Assembly: GCF_003641205.1 (NCBI RefSeq) | Contig: NZ_CP032762.1 | Span: forward strand, 5,786,001 to 5,850,000 | Length of the DNA: 64,000 nucleotides | Source: Rhodococcus sp. P1Y | GTDB taxonomy: Bacteria > Actinomycetota > Actinomycetes > Mycobacteriales > Mycobacteriaceae | Reading direction: 5' to 3' | Shown here: piece by piece, positions 18,889 to 27,311 of the stretch | Layout: the number at the start of each line of letters is the position of its first letter | Numbering within the stretch: the stretch's first letter is position 1 | Position numbers and translations under genes: made by a program | Notes under the pieces: model-generated | The model's input: the letters and a program-made list of their open reading frames with translations, nothing else | Database searches by the model: none | Told to the model about the DNA's origin: nothing

Positions 18889-19373
18889 CTGCCGGGTATC
18901 CCCTTGAACGGGCCGACGACATCACTGGTAATCCAGCCTTCGTAGAAACCGCCCTCCTGCGGCGTGACGCGCTCTCCGTCCACTTCGCACTCGAGACGAC
19001 TCGGCGAGAACGCGAGATGCCCTGTGATGGAAAGAAAGTCACTGGTTGGAGTCTCGTAGCTCCATGCAGCCCCTTCGCTGACTCGGTCGTCGCCGTGCAC
19101 GTCCCAGTAGGTTGCGGCGCCTTTCCACTCGCAGTGCGTCGACCGCACGCCGGACGCTGTCAACGCACCCGGTGCAACGTCGTCACGCGGTACGTACCAG
19201 GTCGGCGGATGGCTCGTCTCGAGTACACGCCATGCATCTCTGGTCTCCGCTACGAGAACTCCTTGGAACCTGACCGTGATCAACCGATTCGACTGTTCGA
19301 GAAGCGGAGGCCTCGGGTAGTCCCACACCGATTCCTGCCCCGGTCCTGGAACCTGTGGTGTCACCTTGCTCAT
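18876..19373 (-). CDS. DUF427 domain protein
   Basis: A 165-residue protein of the DUF427 family, small cytosolic proteins of unknown biochemical function common in actinobacteria. Recognisable features are the STHCEWKGAATYW block and the tail with FYEGWITSDVVGPFKG (quoted in part). The ATG at 19373 is preferred to an upstream in-frame ATG at 19601 because the extension would read through the 15-bp tandem repeat and the end of the DUF2637 gene. It is convergent with the GGDEF/EAL gene. Confidence 0.8.
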   Translation of the reverse strand: MSKVTPQVPGPGQESVWDYPRPPLLEQSNRLITVRFQGVLVAETRDAWRVLETSHPPTWYVPRDDVAPGALTASGVRSTHCEWKGAATYWDVHGDDRVSEGAAWSYETPTSDFLSITGHLAFSPSRLECEVDGERVTPQEGGFYEGWITSDVVGPFKGIPGSWGW

Positions 19374-19407
19374 CTTCTCGATAGTGCCACAACCCGAAGG
19401 CCACAGC

Positions 19408-19497
19408 GGTTCTGGAAGCAGCGGGTCTGGAGGCAGCGGTTCTGGAAGCAGCCGGTCTGGAGGCAGCGGTTTTGGAGACAGCGGTCTTGGAGGCGCA
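19408..19497. repeat. six tandem 15-bp units between DUF427 and DUF2637 genes
   Basis: Six abutting 15-base units based on GGTTCTGGAAGCAGC run from 19408 to 19497; units 1 and 3 are identical and the others differ at a few positions. The array fills most of the 133-bp space between two minus-strand genes. Because the unit is a multiple of three it is open in several frames (Gly-Ser repeats on +, Pro-Leu repeats on -), but no good start or ribosome site supports translation. Confidence 0.85.
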
Positions 19498-19506
19498 GTT
19501 CCGGTG

Positions 19507-20229
19507 TCACGGCGCCTCGACCGGGTACAGGTCCTCGGAGCGGTCCTCATCGAGAATCCACCGGTCGACATCGGCGAGCGGGTCCTGTGCCTCGTCGTCA
19601 CCGCGCGCAGCGAGCGTCGAATGCGAGTACTCGGGCCGATCCTGGAGCGCTGGCCTGTCCGCGACTACAGGTTCTGCGGCGAGAACCCTGCCCGCCGATT
19701 CGGGAGCCTTGGGGGATTCTCCGGTCACGTGAACCACCTCTGGCGGGCTCGGCTCCGGATGCACAGGTTGTTGTTCGCGTCGAGCCTCGGTGAACGGTGC
19801 CACCACCGCCTCGCGTCGGGACGGCAGTCGCACCAAGATTCCCAGTCCGTGTGTGGCGGCGAGGAGGCTGACCGGCGCGACCGTTGCGATCGTGGCCGAC
19901 AACGCTGGATGAAGGGTACCCGTCTGAGAGATGAACGCGTGCATGGCGTTTGCGCCGATACTGACCAAGGCGGCTATGACGAGAACGGCCCAGAAGAATC
20001 GACGCCCACTACGTTGCTCGTCGAACTGTGCCAGGGCGATGACCGAGATCGTGGCCTGCAGGATGGTTCCGTCGACGATGACCGGCCACAGCCAGGAAAG
20101 ATTTCTCGGCACGCCTGCCATCGTCGCGAGATCCCACAGCGCCGCGAAACTCAGGACGAACGACGCTATGCCGATGACCGTGGTGATGACGACCGCACTG
20201 ACGAGCGTCGCCCGCAAGACCTTGTTCAT
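19507..20229 (-). CDS. DUF2637 membrane protein
   Basis: A 240-residue protein with four predicted membrane helices in the first ~125 residues and a hydrophilic, charged tail to residue 240. The N-terminal part, with FVLSFAALWDLATMAGVP and WPVIVDGTILQATI, fits DUF2637, a family seen in actinobacterial chromosomes and in some integrative plasmids (SpdB-like). No integrase, excisionase or replication gene lies nearby, so there is no sign of a mobile element here. The function is unknown. The start is the ATG at 20229, since upstream in-frame sequence shows no coding character. Confidence 0.72.
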   Translation of the reverse strand: MNKVLRATLVSAVVITTVIGIASFVLSFAALWDLATMAGVPRNLSWLWPVIVDGTILQATISVIALAQFDEQRSGRRFFWAVLVIAALVSIGANAMHAFISQTGTLHPALSATIATVAPVSLLAATHGLGILVRLPSRREAVVAPFTEARREQQPVHPEPSPPEVVHVTGESPKAPESAGRVLAAEPVVADRPALQDRPEYSHSTLAARGDDEAQDPLADVDRWILDEDRSEDLYPVEAP

Positions 20230-20279
20230 GGTTGCCCATCGTGCACGAGGGCACCGACACGAAACGTGATCTCGGTGTT

Positions 20280-20630
20280 CTAAGCACCTACCGCCGATGC
20301 ATAGGCGACTACACCTGCCATACAGGTGAGCATGCACACCACCAGGGTGCCCACCGCGAACGGCCACGCTGTCTTTCTGCGCGCGAGTCTGACGCCCGTC
20401 GCGACCAGCCCCGCTACACCGAGTGCTCCCGCTGCAACGAGGGTCACCATTACCGCGGCGACAGCACCGTCGGCGCTGCACGATTCGGGTGGGCAGTAGT
20501 CGAGGAAGGCAAGCGAGAAGATTCCGACGAGGACGGCGAGGCCACCGAACATCAGAGTGAACACCAAAGCGGTCATCGAGACCGCGACATCCCATCCCCG
20601 CACCGGGGTGACCTTCTGCGGTTCGACCAC
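20280..20630 (-). CDS. small membrane protein of unknown function
   Basis: A 116-residue protein with three hydrophobic segments (roughly 14-42, 56-80 and 90-114). The loop after the first contains two cysteines in YCPPESCSADG. I recognise no family. It lies between the DUF2637 and WhiB3-like genes on the same strand, separated from whiB by nine bases, so it is probably cotranscribed with it. Confidence 0.6.
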   Translation of the reverse strand: MVEPQKVTPVRGWDVAVSMTALVFTLMFGGLAVLVGIFSLAFLDYCPPESCSADGAVAAVMVTLVAAGALGVAGLVATGVRLARRKTAWPFAVGTLVVCMLTCMAGVVAYASAVGA

Positions 20631-20639
20631 AAGGCGAGA

Positions 20640-20942
20640 TTAGGCCAGTCGGGCGGTCCCGCGGTAGTAGTCGGCCCGGTCGTGGGCCGACATTCCGCCC
20701 CACACGCCGTAGGGCTCGTTGGCGGACAGCGCATGGGATCGGCACTGTTCGAGCACCGGGCACCTCGCACAGATGTCTTTCGCGCGCCGTTCACGCGTAG
20801 CGCGAGCGCGTCCTCGTTCACCCTCCGGGTGGTAGAAGACCGAGGAGTCGTAGCCGCGGCACAGGCCGTCGAGCTGCCAATCCCAGACGTCGGCGTTCGG
20901 CACCGGCAGCTCGACCGGTCTCGACGGCACACCTCTCACCAT
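20640..20942 (-). CDS. whiB3: WhiB-family iron-sulfur regulator, WhiB3-like
   Basis: A 100-residue WhiB protein. The four [4Fe-4S] cysteines are Cys28, Cys58, Cys61 and Cys67 (LCRG, ICARCPVLEQC), followed by the GVWGG turn. The segment PNADVWDWQLDGLCRG and the F-x-HPEGERGRAR block match what I recall of M. tuberculosis WhiB3, which senses NO, O2 and redox state and controls lipid synthesis and use of host-lipid-derived propionyl units. A perfect inverted repeat lies 66-81 bases upstream. WhiB3 is the best call, but orthology among WhiB paralogues needs a tree. Confidence 0.85.
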   Translation of the reverse strand: MVRGVPSRPVELPVPNADVWDWQLDGLCRGYDSSVFYHPEGERGRARATRERRAKDICARCPVLEQCRSHALSANEPYGVWGGMSAHDRADYYRGTARLA

Positions 20943-21007
20943 CGGACGTCTCCTCACATGTACTGCCGCGTCGAAGGCTCGTGACCTGTCCGCGTGCGCG
21001 AGTATTC

Positions 21008-21023
21008 AGTGAACCAGTTCACT
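21008..21023. promoter_or_regulatory. perfect inverted repeat upstream of whiB3
   Basis: AGTGAACCAGTTCACT has 7-bp perfect arms around CA and lies 66 bases upstream of the whiB ATG. It shares the AACnnGTT core with KstR boxes but has G/C where KstR boxes have T/A at the outer positions. It is probably the operator of a dimeric regulator; which one is open. Confidence 0.45.
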
Positions 21024-21092
21024 CTCCCGCATTCACCATACTTTTTGCAACAATGTCGTTCATTCGTATGCCTAAAAACCAGCACTGCTGCT

Positions 21093-21626
21093 TCATACCG
21101 CGTTCTTGCGCTCGAGTTCCTCGATGATTCGAGCAGCGATTTCCGCAGGTGGAGGCCCCACATCGACAACAATGGCGGCCTCGTCCGGTTCGATCGGCTC
21201 CAACGTCGAGAGCTGGGTGTCCAACAGCCCGCTCGGCATGAAGTGGTTCATCCGCGCATTGAGCCGTCCGCTGATCCGATCCTTCGTTCCGGCGAGGTGA
21301 ACGAAGACGACGCGCCCCTCGGAGCCTTCCGCGAGGACGTCTCGGTAACTGCGCTTGAGCGCGGAGCACGTCACGATTCCGGGTTCACCCACACTCGTGT
21401 GCGCACGAATCCATTCAGCGATCGTCCCGAGCCAAGGCCATCGATCAGCGTCGGTCAACGGCTGACCGGACGCCATCTTCTCCACGTTCGCCTCGGGATG
21501 CAGGTCGTCGCCCTCCTGGAGATCCCATTTGAGCGCACCGGCGAGAATTCCTGCCACAGTTGACTTTCCGGATCCCGAGACGCCCATGATGACGAGTACG
21601 GGATGCGGGGTCAGCTCGGTCGTCAC
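21093..21626 (-). CDS. gntK: gluconokinase
   Basis: A 177-residue thermoresistant-type gluconokinase that phosphorylates gluconate to 6-phosphogluconate for the pentose phosphate pathway. The P-loop GVSGSGKST is at residues 15-23, with EGDDLHPEANVEKM and the LKRSYRD motif following. The GTG start lies one base beyond the gntP stop triplet, so the two genes are translated as a unit. Confidence 0.92.
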   Translation of the reverse strand: MTTELTPHPVLVIMGVSGSGKSTVAGILAGALKWDLQEGDDLHPEANVEKMASGQPLTDADRWPWLGTIAEWIRAHTSVGEPGIVTCSALKRSYRDVLAEGSEGRVVFVHLAGTKDRISGRLNARMNHFMPSGLLDTQLSTLEPIEPDEAAIVVDVGPPPAEIAARIIEELERKNAV

Positions 21627-21627
21627 G

Positions 21628-23007
21628 TCAGATCACCGCACTCAACGCGAGCACACCGGCTAGGCCCGTCACCGAGATGACGCATTCCATCACACTCCAT
21701 GTCTTCAAATTCTGCACTACGGAGGTTCCCAGGTACTCCTTCACCAACCAGAAGCCTGCGTCGTTGACGTGCGACAAGAACAACGATCCCGAGCCGATCG
21801 CCAGAACCATCAGCGACACGTGCGTCGAAGACAGTTCTGCGGCAACAGGAGCCAGAATTCCCGACGCCGTGACCGTTGCAACCGTCGCCGATCCTGTCGC
21901 GACGCGAATCAACACCGCCACCAGCCACGCCAAGAACAGAACCGGCAGACTGCTTGCCGAGATGGCGTCGGCGATCACATCGGCGATTCCGGTGTCGATG
22001 AGGACCTGCTTGAAACCGCCACCCGCGCCGACGATCAGAAGGATTCCGGCGATGGGAGGCAACGAACTCTCGAGGGATTTCGCAACCGTGGGACGGTCCA
22101 TGCCGCCACCGCGGCCGAGCAGTCCGATACCGGCGAGGACGGCCAACCCCAACGCGACGACAGGTGTGCCGAGAAAGTCGAGAAGATTCTTGAGAGGCGA
22201 GTTCGAGTCGGCAGCAACAACATCCGCGGCCGCTTTGCCCAGCATCAGAACGACCGGGAGCAAGATGGCCGCCAGAGTCGCTGCGAACGTCGGCCGTCGG
22301 CGAGATCCTTCGTCCTCGTCGGAGGTCTCGAACAACGCGGGAACAGGAACGTCGACCCATTTCGCGGCCAGCTTGCCGAACAGCGGGCCGGCAACGACGA
22401 CGGTCGGAATTGCGACGATGACACCCAGGCCGAGAGTGAGGCCGAGGTTCGCGTTCAGCGCGGACACCGCAACCAGCGGGCCCGGATGCGGTGGTACGAG
22501 TCCGTGCATGGCAGACAGTCCGGCGAGCGTCGGGATTGCGATCCTGATCAACGACTGACCCGATCTGCGGGCGACGAGGATGATCACCGGCATCAGCAAT
22601 ACGAGGCCGATCTCGAAGAACATCGGCAGGCCGATCACGGCGCCCACGAGAGCCATCGTCCACGGCAGCATCGCCGGCGAGGATCGTCCGACCAGCGTGT
22701 CGACGACACGGTCCGCGCCGCCGGAGTCGGCCAGAAGTTTGCCGAACATCGCGCCGAAGCCGATGAGGATGCCGACGCTGCCCATCGTCGAGCCAAAGCC
22801 CTGCACGAAGGCAGCCACCGAATCGGCTGCCCCCAGCTCGGCGGCGATACCCACTCCGACCGCACCGATCGAGAGCGCGAGGAACGGGTGCAGTTTCAGC
22901 CAAGTGATCAAAGCGATGATGACCGCGACGCCGACCACGGCCGCGGTGATGAGCTGCGCATCCGACGCCGTTGCGTCCTCGGCAGCTTGAGCAAGCGTCG
23001 TCAGCAT
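21628..23007 (-). CDS. gntP: gluconate permease, GntP family
   Basis: A 459-residue membrane protein with about 12 helices, typical of the GntP gluconate:H+ symporters. Family landmarks include the LKLHPFLAL and SIGAVGVGIA region at the N-terminus, GFGSTMGSVGILIGFGAMFGKLL (positions 70-92) and HPGPLVAVSALNANLGLTLG. It is the first gene of gntP-gntK. A possible GntR operator lies 68-78 bases upstream of its ATG. Confidence 0.92.
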   Translation of the reverse strand: MLTTLAQAAEDATASDAQLITAAVVGVAVIIALITWLKLHPFLALSIGAVGVGIAAELGAADSVAAFVQGFGSTMGSVGILIGFGAMFGKLLADSGGADRVVDTLVGRSSPAMLPWTMALVGAVIGLPMFFEIGLVLLMPVIILVARRSGQSLIRIAIPTLAGLSAMHGLVPPHPGPLVAVSALNANLGLTLGLGVIVAIPTVVVAGPLFGKLAAKWVDVPVPALFETSDEDEGSRRRPTFAATLAAILLPVVLMLGKAAADVVAADSNSPLKNLLDFLGTPVVALGLAVLAGIGLLGRGGGMDRPTVAKSLESSLPPIAGILLIVGAGGGFKQVLIDTGIADVIADAISASSLPVLFLAWLVAVLIRVATGSATVATVTASGILAPVAAELSSTHVSLMVLAIGSGSLFLSHVNDAGFWLVKEYLGTSVVQNLKTWSVMECVISVTGLAGVLALSAVI

Positions 23008-23221
23008 GGTTCACCCTGTCTCAGTGAGGTACGTCAGCCTCGACCGTCGAGGTGACACGGCTCACTATCCCCAATAGTCATACAAATAGCAATAGCAGTT
23101 TGGATTCGTACTACTCATTGGCGGTGTTTTGCTGCACGCGACCGCAGCGAACGTCTCTTTCGGTCACCTCCCGGGCACGCGAAAACCCCAGAGCCCGCAA
23201 AACCCCGGACGCAGGGTCGGG
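23008..23221. other. gntP upstream region, no gene
   Basis: This 214-bp stretch lies between the hydrolase stop and the gntP start, both on the minus strand. It is locally AT-rich around 23070-23110, as expected for the gntP promoter, and contains the candidate GntR operator. No open frame in it looks coding. Confidence 0.6.
23075..23085 (-). promoter_or_regulatory. candidate FadR-subfamily GntR operator for gntP-gntK
   Basis: On the minus strand TTGTATGACTA fits the FadR-type GntR consensus TnGTnnnACnA. It lies 68 bases upstream of the gntP ATG in an AT-rich patch. The GntR-family regulator encoded at 24169 is the obvious candidate to bind it. Confidence 0.5.
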
Positions 23222-24100
23222 CTAGTTCCGAACAGGTGCGCAGCGCAGGAGGAACTCGATTTGATCGGCCACGACCCGCTCGAAGGCTTCGCCGACGTAA
23301 ATTGCGAAATGGCCTTCCGGGTAGAGCCGCACTTCTCCCCTGGGCGCCCGTGCTGCATGGCGCAATGTGGCTTTGGCGGGCGCGACCGAGTCGGTTTCGC
23401 ACACCGAGAACAGGATCGGACACGCCACCTTCGACGCGTGCCGTCCCGGACGACGGAGAGGGATGTCGAGGCCGACGCGGGCAAACACTTCGTTTCGAAA
23501 GGTGCCGGCCTCCGGCAGCAGCGCGAGGTAGCCGTCGAGTGCATCGGGTGTCGACATCAGTGCCGTGGAGCCGGGAGGACCTGCCAGCGGGATCATCCTC
23601 GGCGTTCGGCCGATCGTCCCGCGAACCCGATCGCCGAGAGCACGGAGGGTGACTTTTGCCGCCACGAGCGGGTTCGTGGCCAGCGCGGATGCGAGTCCGT
23701 CGGTGAACGGACACTGCGACACGACAGCAGCGATGTCACCGTCTCGTGCTGCCGCCACGATGACGTGCCCGCCGCCGAACGACGTCCCCCACAGCACCAC
23801 GCGACCGCTTCCTCGTGTACGCGCGTACGCGATCGCCGCGGCCCAGTCCTGGAGCTGACGGTCTATGTCGAGAAGCTGGCGCGGCTCGCCGTCACTGTCG
23901 CCGAAATGACGGTAGTCGAACACCAGGCACGAATATCCTTCGGCCGCGAAGCGCTCGGCGAAAGCATCGAGTCGCATGGTTCTGACGCCCCCGAGCCCGT
24001 GCCCGAGCACCACCACGGGCGCGCCGGGTGTTCCCTCGTAGAACCACGCCCGGCACGTCACTCCGCCGGACGTGAACTGCACATCTTCTCTGTTGTTCAT
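23222..24100 (-). CDS. alpha/beta hydrolase of unknown substrate
   Basis: A 292-residue alpha/beta hydrolase. The oxyanion-hole region is LGHGLGGVRT, the nucleophile elbow is GTSFGGGH, the acid is probably in CETDSVAP, and the histidine in YPEGHFAIYVG. It resembles the acetyl-xylan-esterase/dienelactone-hydrolase-like group rather than lipases. It lies between gntP and the divergent GntR-regulator gene and might be a lactonase or esterase of a sugar-acid pathway, but this is only positional. Confidence 0.75.
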   Translation of the reverse strand: MNNREDVQFTSGGVTCRAWFYEGTPGAPVVVLGHGLGGVRTMRLDAFAERFAAEGYSCLVFDYRHFGDSDGEPRQLLDIDRQLQDWAAAIAYARTRGSGRVVLWGTSFGGGHVIVAAARDGDIAAVVSQCPFTDGLASALATNPLVAAKVTLRALGDRVRGTIGRTPRMIPLAGPPGSTALMSTPDALDGYLALLPEAGTFRNEVFARVGLDIPLRRPGRHASKVACPILFSVCETDSVAPAKATLRHAARAPRGEVRLYPEGHFAIYVGEAFERVVADQIEFLLRCAPVRN

Positions 24101-24168
24101 AGTGTTCGTCCTCCCTGCGCCAACACTAGCGACAAGAGAACCTCACGCATACGTGGCACGATCGAACA

Positions 24169-24897
24169 GTGGTGGCCGAAGCACGCGCAGAGTTCCTGCA
24201 ATTACACGATTCCGTACTCGACAAACTGGGACGGGACATCGTGGACGGAACTGTGCCGGTCGGCACGCGCATCTCGGCCGACGACGTCGCCGTCCGGTTC
24301 GAGGTTTCCCGGACAGTGGTTCGTGAAGTCGTCCGCGTTCTCGAGTCGCTCGGACTGCTCACCGTTCGCCGCAGGGTGGGAATAACGGTGCTCGACTCGT
24401 CACACTGGAACTCGCTCGACCCACTGGTGATCCGATGGCAGCTCGCCGGACCCAATCGGTCTGCGCAACTTCTCATTCTCAGTGAACTGCGCTCGGGTAT
24501 AGAGCCTTTGGCTGCGCGGCTCGCAGCGACCCGCGCTACCCCCGAGCATTGTGGTCAGCTCACAGCGGCCGTGATCGGCATGTCGGCCACCTCCCGTGCC
24601 GCGAACTCCGACGCCTACCTCGGGCACGACTCGGACTTCCATCGGACGTTGCTTGCCGCGTCGGGTAATCCCATGCTGCGCTCGATGTCCGAGATCGTCG
24701 TCGAGGTGTTGGCCGGCCGCACCAGGCACGCACTGATGCCGCATCAGGCCGATCCGGAGGCCATCCGGTTGCACGGCGTCGTCGCCTCCTCGATTCAAGC
24801 AGGCGATGCCGCCGCCGCCGAGAAGGCCATGCTCGAGATCGTCACCGAATCTGCGTCGGCGATGATCAACTCCTCGACAGAATCAGACCCGACGTAG
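24169..24897 (+). CDS. GntR-family transcriptional regulator, FadR subfamily
   Basis: A 242-residue regulator with an N-terminal winged helix (ISADDVAVRFEVSRTVVREV, about 30-49) and a C-terminal all-helical FCD ligand domain containing the HDSDFHRTLL metal-binding helix. It is divergent from the hydrolase gene and near gntP-gntK, so a sugar acid such as gluconate is a likely effector. The start is a GTG. Its last 32 bases overlap the convergent ltp2 gene. Confidence 0.86.
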   Translation: MVAEARAEFLQLHDSVLDKLGRDIVDGTVPVGTRISADDVAVRFEVSRTVVREVVRVLESLGLLTVRRRVGITVLDSSHWNSLDPLVIRWQLAGPNRSAQLLILSELRSGIEPLAARLAATRATPEHCGQLTAAVIGMSATSRAANSDAYLGHDSDFHRTLLAASGNPMLRSMSEIVVEVLAGRTRHALMPHQADPEAIRLHGVVASSIQAGDAAAAEKAMLEIVTESASAMINSSTESDPT

Positions 24898-26038
24898 GAA
24901 CACCTGTCCCCGCCGTCACCAGCACGTTGTCCACGTCCGGCACCTGATTCACCGAGGTTTTCCGAATCTGCCTGACGCCCTCGGCAATTCCGTTCATTCC
25001 GTGGATGTAGGCCTCGCCCAGTTGGCCGCCGTGGGTGTTGAGGGGCAGTCTGCCGCCCAGTTCGATGGCCCCGTCCGCGATGAAATCCCTCGCCTCGCCG
25101 CGCCCGCAGAACCCCAACTCCTCGAGTTGCATCAAGACGAACGGGGTGAAGTGGTCGTACAGCACAGCCATTTGCATATCCGACGGTGTCAGTCCGGACT
25201 GCGCCCACAGTTGGTCGCCGACGAGACCCATCTCGGGCAAGCCGGTCATGGCGTCGCGGTAGTAGCTGGTCATGATGTATTGATCCGGTCCGCTCCCCTG
25301 TGCTGCGGCGGTGATCACCGCAGCCGGGTTCGGAAGGTCTTTCGCACGTTCGGCGCTGGTCACAACAATTGCGATTCCGCCGTCGGACTCCTGGCAGCAA
25401 TCGAGAAGGTGCAGCGGTTCGGCGATCCACCGCGAATTCTGATGGTCCTCCAGGGTGATCGGCTTGCCGTAGAAGAACGCGGCCGGATTGTTCGCAGCGT
25501 GCTTTCGGTCGGCGACGGCAACTTTCCCGAAATCCTCACTCGTAGCGCCGTACACGTGCATGTACCGACGCGCGACCATCGCAACGAAGGACGCGGGGGT
25601 TCCCAGTCCATGCGGGTACGACCAGCCCGCGTCGATTCCCGACGAGGTCGGGGCGGCGGCGAGGTGCGAGGCGACCTGCCCGAAACGTGCTCCCGAGCGT
25701 TCGTTGAACGCGCGGTATGCGACGACGACATCGGCGACACCCGTCGCGACGGCCATCGCCGCCTGCTGAATCGTCGCGCACGCCGCACCGCCGCCGTAGT
25801 GAATTCGACTGAAGAACTTCAGGTTCGGGATACCAACGGCACGAGCGACTGCGGTCTCGGTGTTGGTGTCCATCGTGAACGACGTCAGTCCGTCGACGTC
25901 CGCGGGCGTGAGACCGGCATCGTCCAACGCAGATGTCACAGCTTCTGCGGCCAGGCGCAATTCACTCCGGCCCGAGTCCTTGGAGAAGTCGGTCGCACCG
26001 ATCCCGACGATCGCGGCGCGTCCCGACAGCCCGGTCAC
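24866..26038 (-). CDS. ltp2: steroid side-chain retro-aldolase (thiolase-like), Ltp2
   Basis: A 390-residue thiolase-fold protein lacking the thiolase nucleophilic cysteine set. With the DUF35 part of ChsH2 it cleaves the 17-hydroxy propionyl-CoA side chain, releasing propionyl-CoA and androstenedione-type products. Tyr294 (VLYDHFTPF) and Tyr344 (GEAYIHGMNG) coincide with the catalytic tyrosines I recall from the Thermomonospora curvata enzyme. The start overlaps the chsH1 stop by four bases. It is the last gene of the igr-like operon and overlaps the convergent GntR gene. Confidence 0.92.
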   Translation of the reverse strand: MTGLSGRAAIVGIGATDFSKDSGRSELRLAAEAVTSALDDAGLTPADVDGLTSFTMDTNTETAVARAVGIPNLKFFSRIHYGGGAACATIQQAAMAVATGVADVVVAYRAFNERSGARFGQVASHLAAAPTSSGIDAGWSYPHGLGTPASFVAMVARRYMHVYGATSEDFGKVAVADRKHAANNPAAFFYGKPITLEDHQNSRWIAEPLHLLDCCQESDGGIAIVVTSAERAKDLPNPAAVITAAAQGSGPDQYIMTSYYRDAMTGLPEMGLVGDQLWAQSGLTPSDMQMAVLYDHFTPFVLMQLEELGFCGRGEARDFIADGAIELGGRLPLNTHGGQLGEAYIHGMNGIAEGVRQIRKTSVNQVPDVDNVLVTAGTGVPTSGLILSRS

Positions 26039-26415
26039 GACACCCTCACGGTCGCGGTGATGTGATCACCCAACGAGTCTCGACCGAGGACGTCGACGGT
26101 AACTTCCCCGTCCTCGACCGAGGACACGGTCCCGGTCAACGTCAGCGTGTCGTAGGCGTACCACGGGACACCGAGTTTCAGAGCGATCGAGCGTAGCTGG
26201 GCCGACGGCCCGGCCCAGTCGGTGACGAACCGTTGCACGAGTCCGGTGTCGGTGAGGATGTTGACGAAGATGTCCTTCGACCCCCGTTCGATCGCCTTGT
26301 CTCGGTCGTGATGGACATCCTGAAAGTCCCTGGTGGCCAACGCCGTCGACACCACGAACGTCGGGTCCGCTGTGATCTGCAGTTCCGGCAGTACATCACC
26401 CACGCGTGCGATCAT
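26035..26415 (-). CDS. chsH1: MaoC-like hydratase subunit ChsH1
   Basis: A 126-residue single hot-dog protein. With the MaoC half of ChsH2 it forms the heteromeric enoyl-CoA hydratase that hydrates the 17(20)-ene of the C22 steroid-CoA. The hydratase motif is RDFQDVHHDRDKA, with the catalytic Asp and His of the D-x4-H pattern. The ATG at 26415 overlaps the chsH2 stop (ATGA) and has GGAGG eight bases upstream; an ATG 15 bases earlier is the alternative. It is coupled to ltp2 downstream. Confidence 0.9.
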   Translation of the reverse strand: MIARVGDVLPELQITADPTFVVSTALATRDFQDVHHDRDKAIERGSKDIFVNILTDTGLVQRFVTDWAGPSAQLRSIALKLGVPWYAYDTLTLTGTVSSVEDGEVTVDVLGRDSLGDHITATVRVS

Positions 26416-27311
26416 GTCCTCGCCCTCCATGCCGGAAGGGTCAGCTCGTCGTCGACGCGGACGAACTCCACCTCGACCTCGAGGCCGACGGCCGGCTCTA
26501 CTCCTCGCAGTTCCCCGAGCATGCGGACTCCTTCTTCGAGTTCGACGAGTGCGACCACGAAAGGCAGTGATCGCCCCGGCACCTTCGGAGCGTGGTGGAC
26601 GACGTAGCTGAACACGGTCCCGCGCCCACTGGCCACCACGTAGTCGATGGGCTTGTCCTTGTCCTGCCAGATGGCCGGGATCGGAGGGTGCCGCAGGGAG
26701 CCGTCGTCGACGCATTGGATTCTTAGTTCTCCCAGTTTGGCTCCTTCCCAGAAGAACTCGGTTTCCTGCGAGGCGACGGGGCGGATCTGGTCGGTCACGT
26801 CAGGTTGTGCGGTAGGAGCGAACTTGAGAACCCGGAACAGCATGTCGGCCACGGGTTGGCCGTCCACCCACCAGGTATTTCGTACGGTGACGAACCAGCC
26901 GAGGCCGAGTCCGGTCTTCTTCGGCCCGACGACGTCATCCAATCGTGCTGTCAGAGAGACCTCTTCGCCAAGCTGGAGATAGCGGTGGTACGTTTGTTCG
27001 CAATTTGTGGCAACGATGGACGTGAATCCTGCGTCGTCGAGGATTTCCATGATCTGCCCGAGCGGATCGTCGGCGGATCTCGTTCGATGCAGACCACCCA
27101 TCGTCCAGACCTGCGCCATTGCGGGCGGTGCGACTATCCCCGAATGACCCGCGGCCTTGGCCTCCGCGTCATCGACGTAGATTGGATTTGCGTCCCCTAT
27201 GGCTTCGACCCAATTGTTGATCATCGGCTGGTTGACGGGATCCCGGCCCGCTCGCGGAGCACTGTCCCCCGCAGCTCGGATTCGCTCGGCCGCATCCAGA
27301 ATGTCGGTCAC
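26412..27311 (-). CDS. chsH2: hydratase subunit ChsH2: MaoC-like plus DUF35 domains
   Basis: A 299-residue two-domain protein. Residues ~1-165 are a MaoC-like hot-dog (PMINNWVEAIGDANPIYVDD...VAPPAMAQVW) that pairs with ChsH1. Residues ~175-299 are a DUF35/OB-fold module (FFWEGAKLGELRIQC, then the beta-rich tail) that binds and activates Ltp2. Unlike zinc-rubredoxin DUF35 proteins, only one Cys is seen in the expected zinc ribbon. The GTG start overlaps the chsE1 stop as GTGA. Confidence 0.9.
   Translation of the reverse strand: MTDILDAAERIRAAGDSAPRAGRDPVNQPMINNWVEAIGDANPIYVDDAEAKAAGHSGIVAPPAMAQVWTMGGLHRTRSADDPLGQIMEILDDAGFTSIVATNCEQTYHRYLQLGEEVSLTARLDDVVGPKKTGLGLGWFVTVRNTWWVDGQPVADMLFRVLKFAPTAQPDVTDQIRPVASQETEFFWEGAKLGELRIQCVDDGSLRHPPIPAIWQDKDKPIDYVVASGRGTVFSYVVHHAPKVPGRSLPFVVALVELEEGVRMLGELRGVEPAVGLEVEVEFVRVDDELTLPAWRART

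Noticed and set aside
19366..20283. A 305-codon plus-strand frame running through the 15-bp array and the DUF2637 gene
   Set aside because: The translation is low-complexity Gly-Ser followed by Arg-rich sequence and overlaps a gene with clear membrane helices on the other strand.
19507..20942. DUF2637 plus WhiB cluster as a remnant of an integrative plasmid
   Set aside because: DUF2637 occurs in such elements, but there is no integrase, excisionase, replication or transfer gene, no attachment-site repeat and no tRNA gene here.
21008..21023. The palindrome before whiB3 as a LexA SOS box
   Set aside because: Actinobacterial SOS boxes have GAAC and GTTC four bases apart; here the spacer is two bases.
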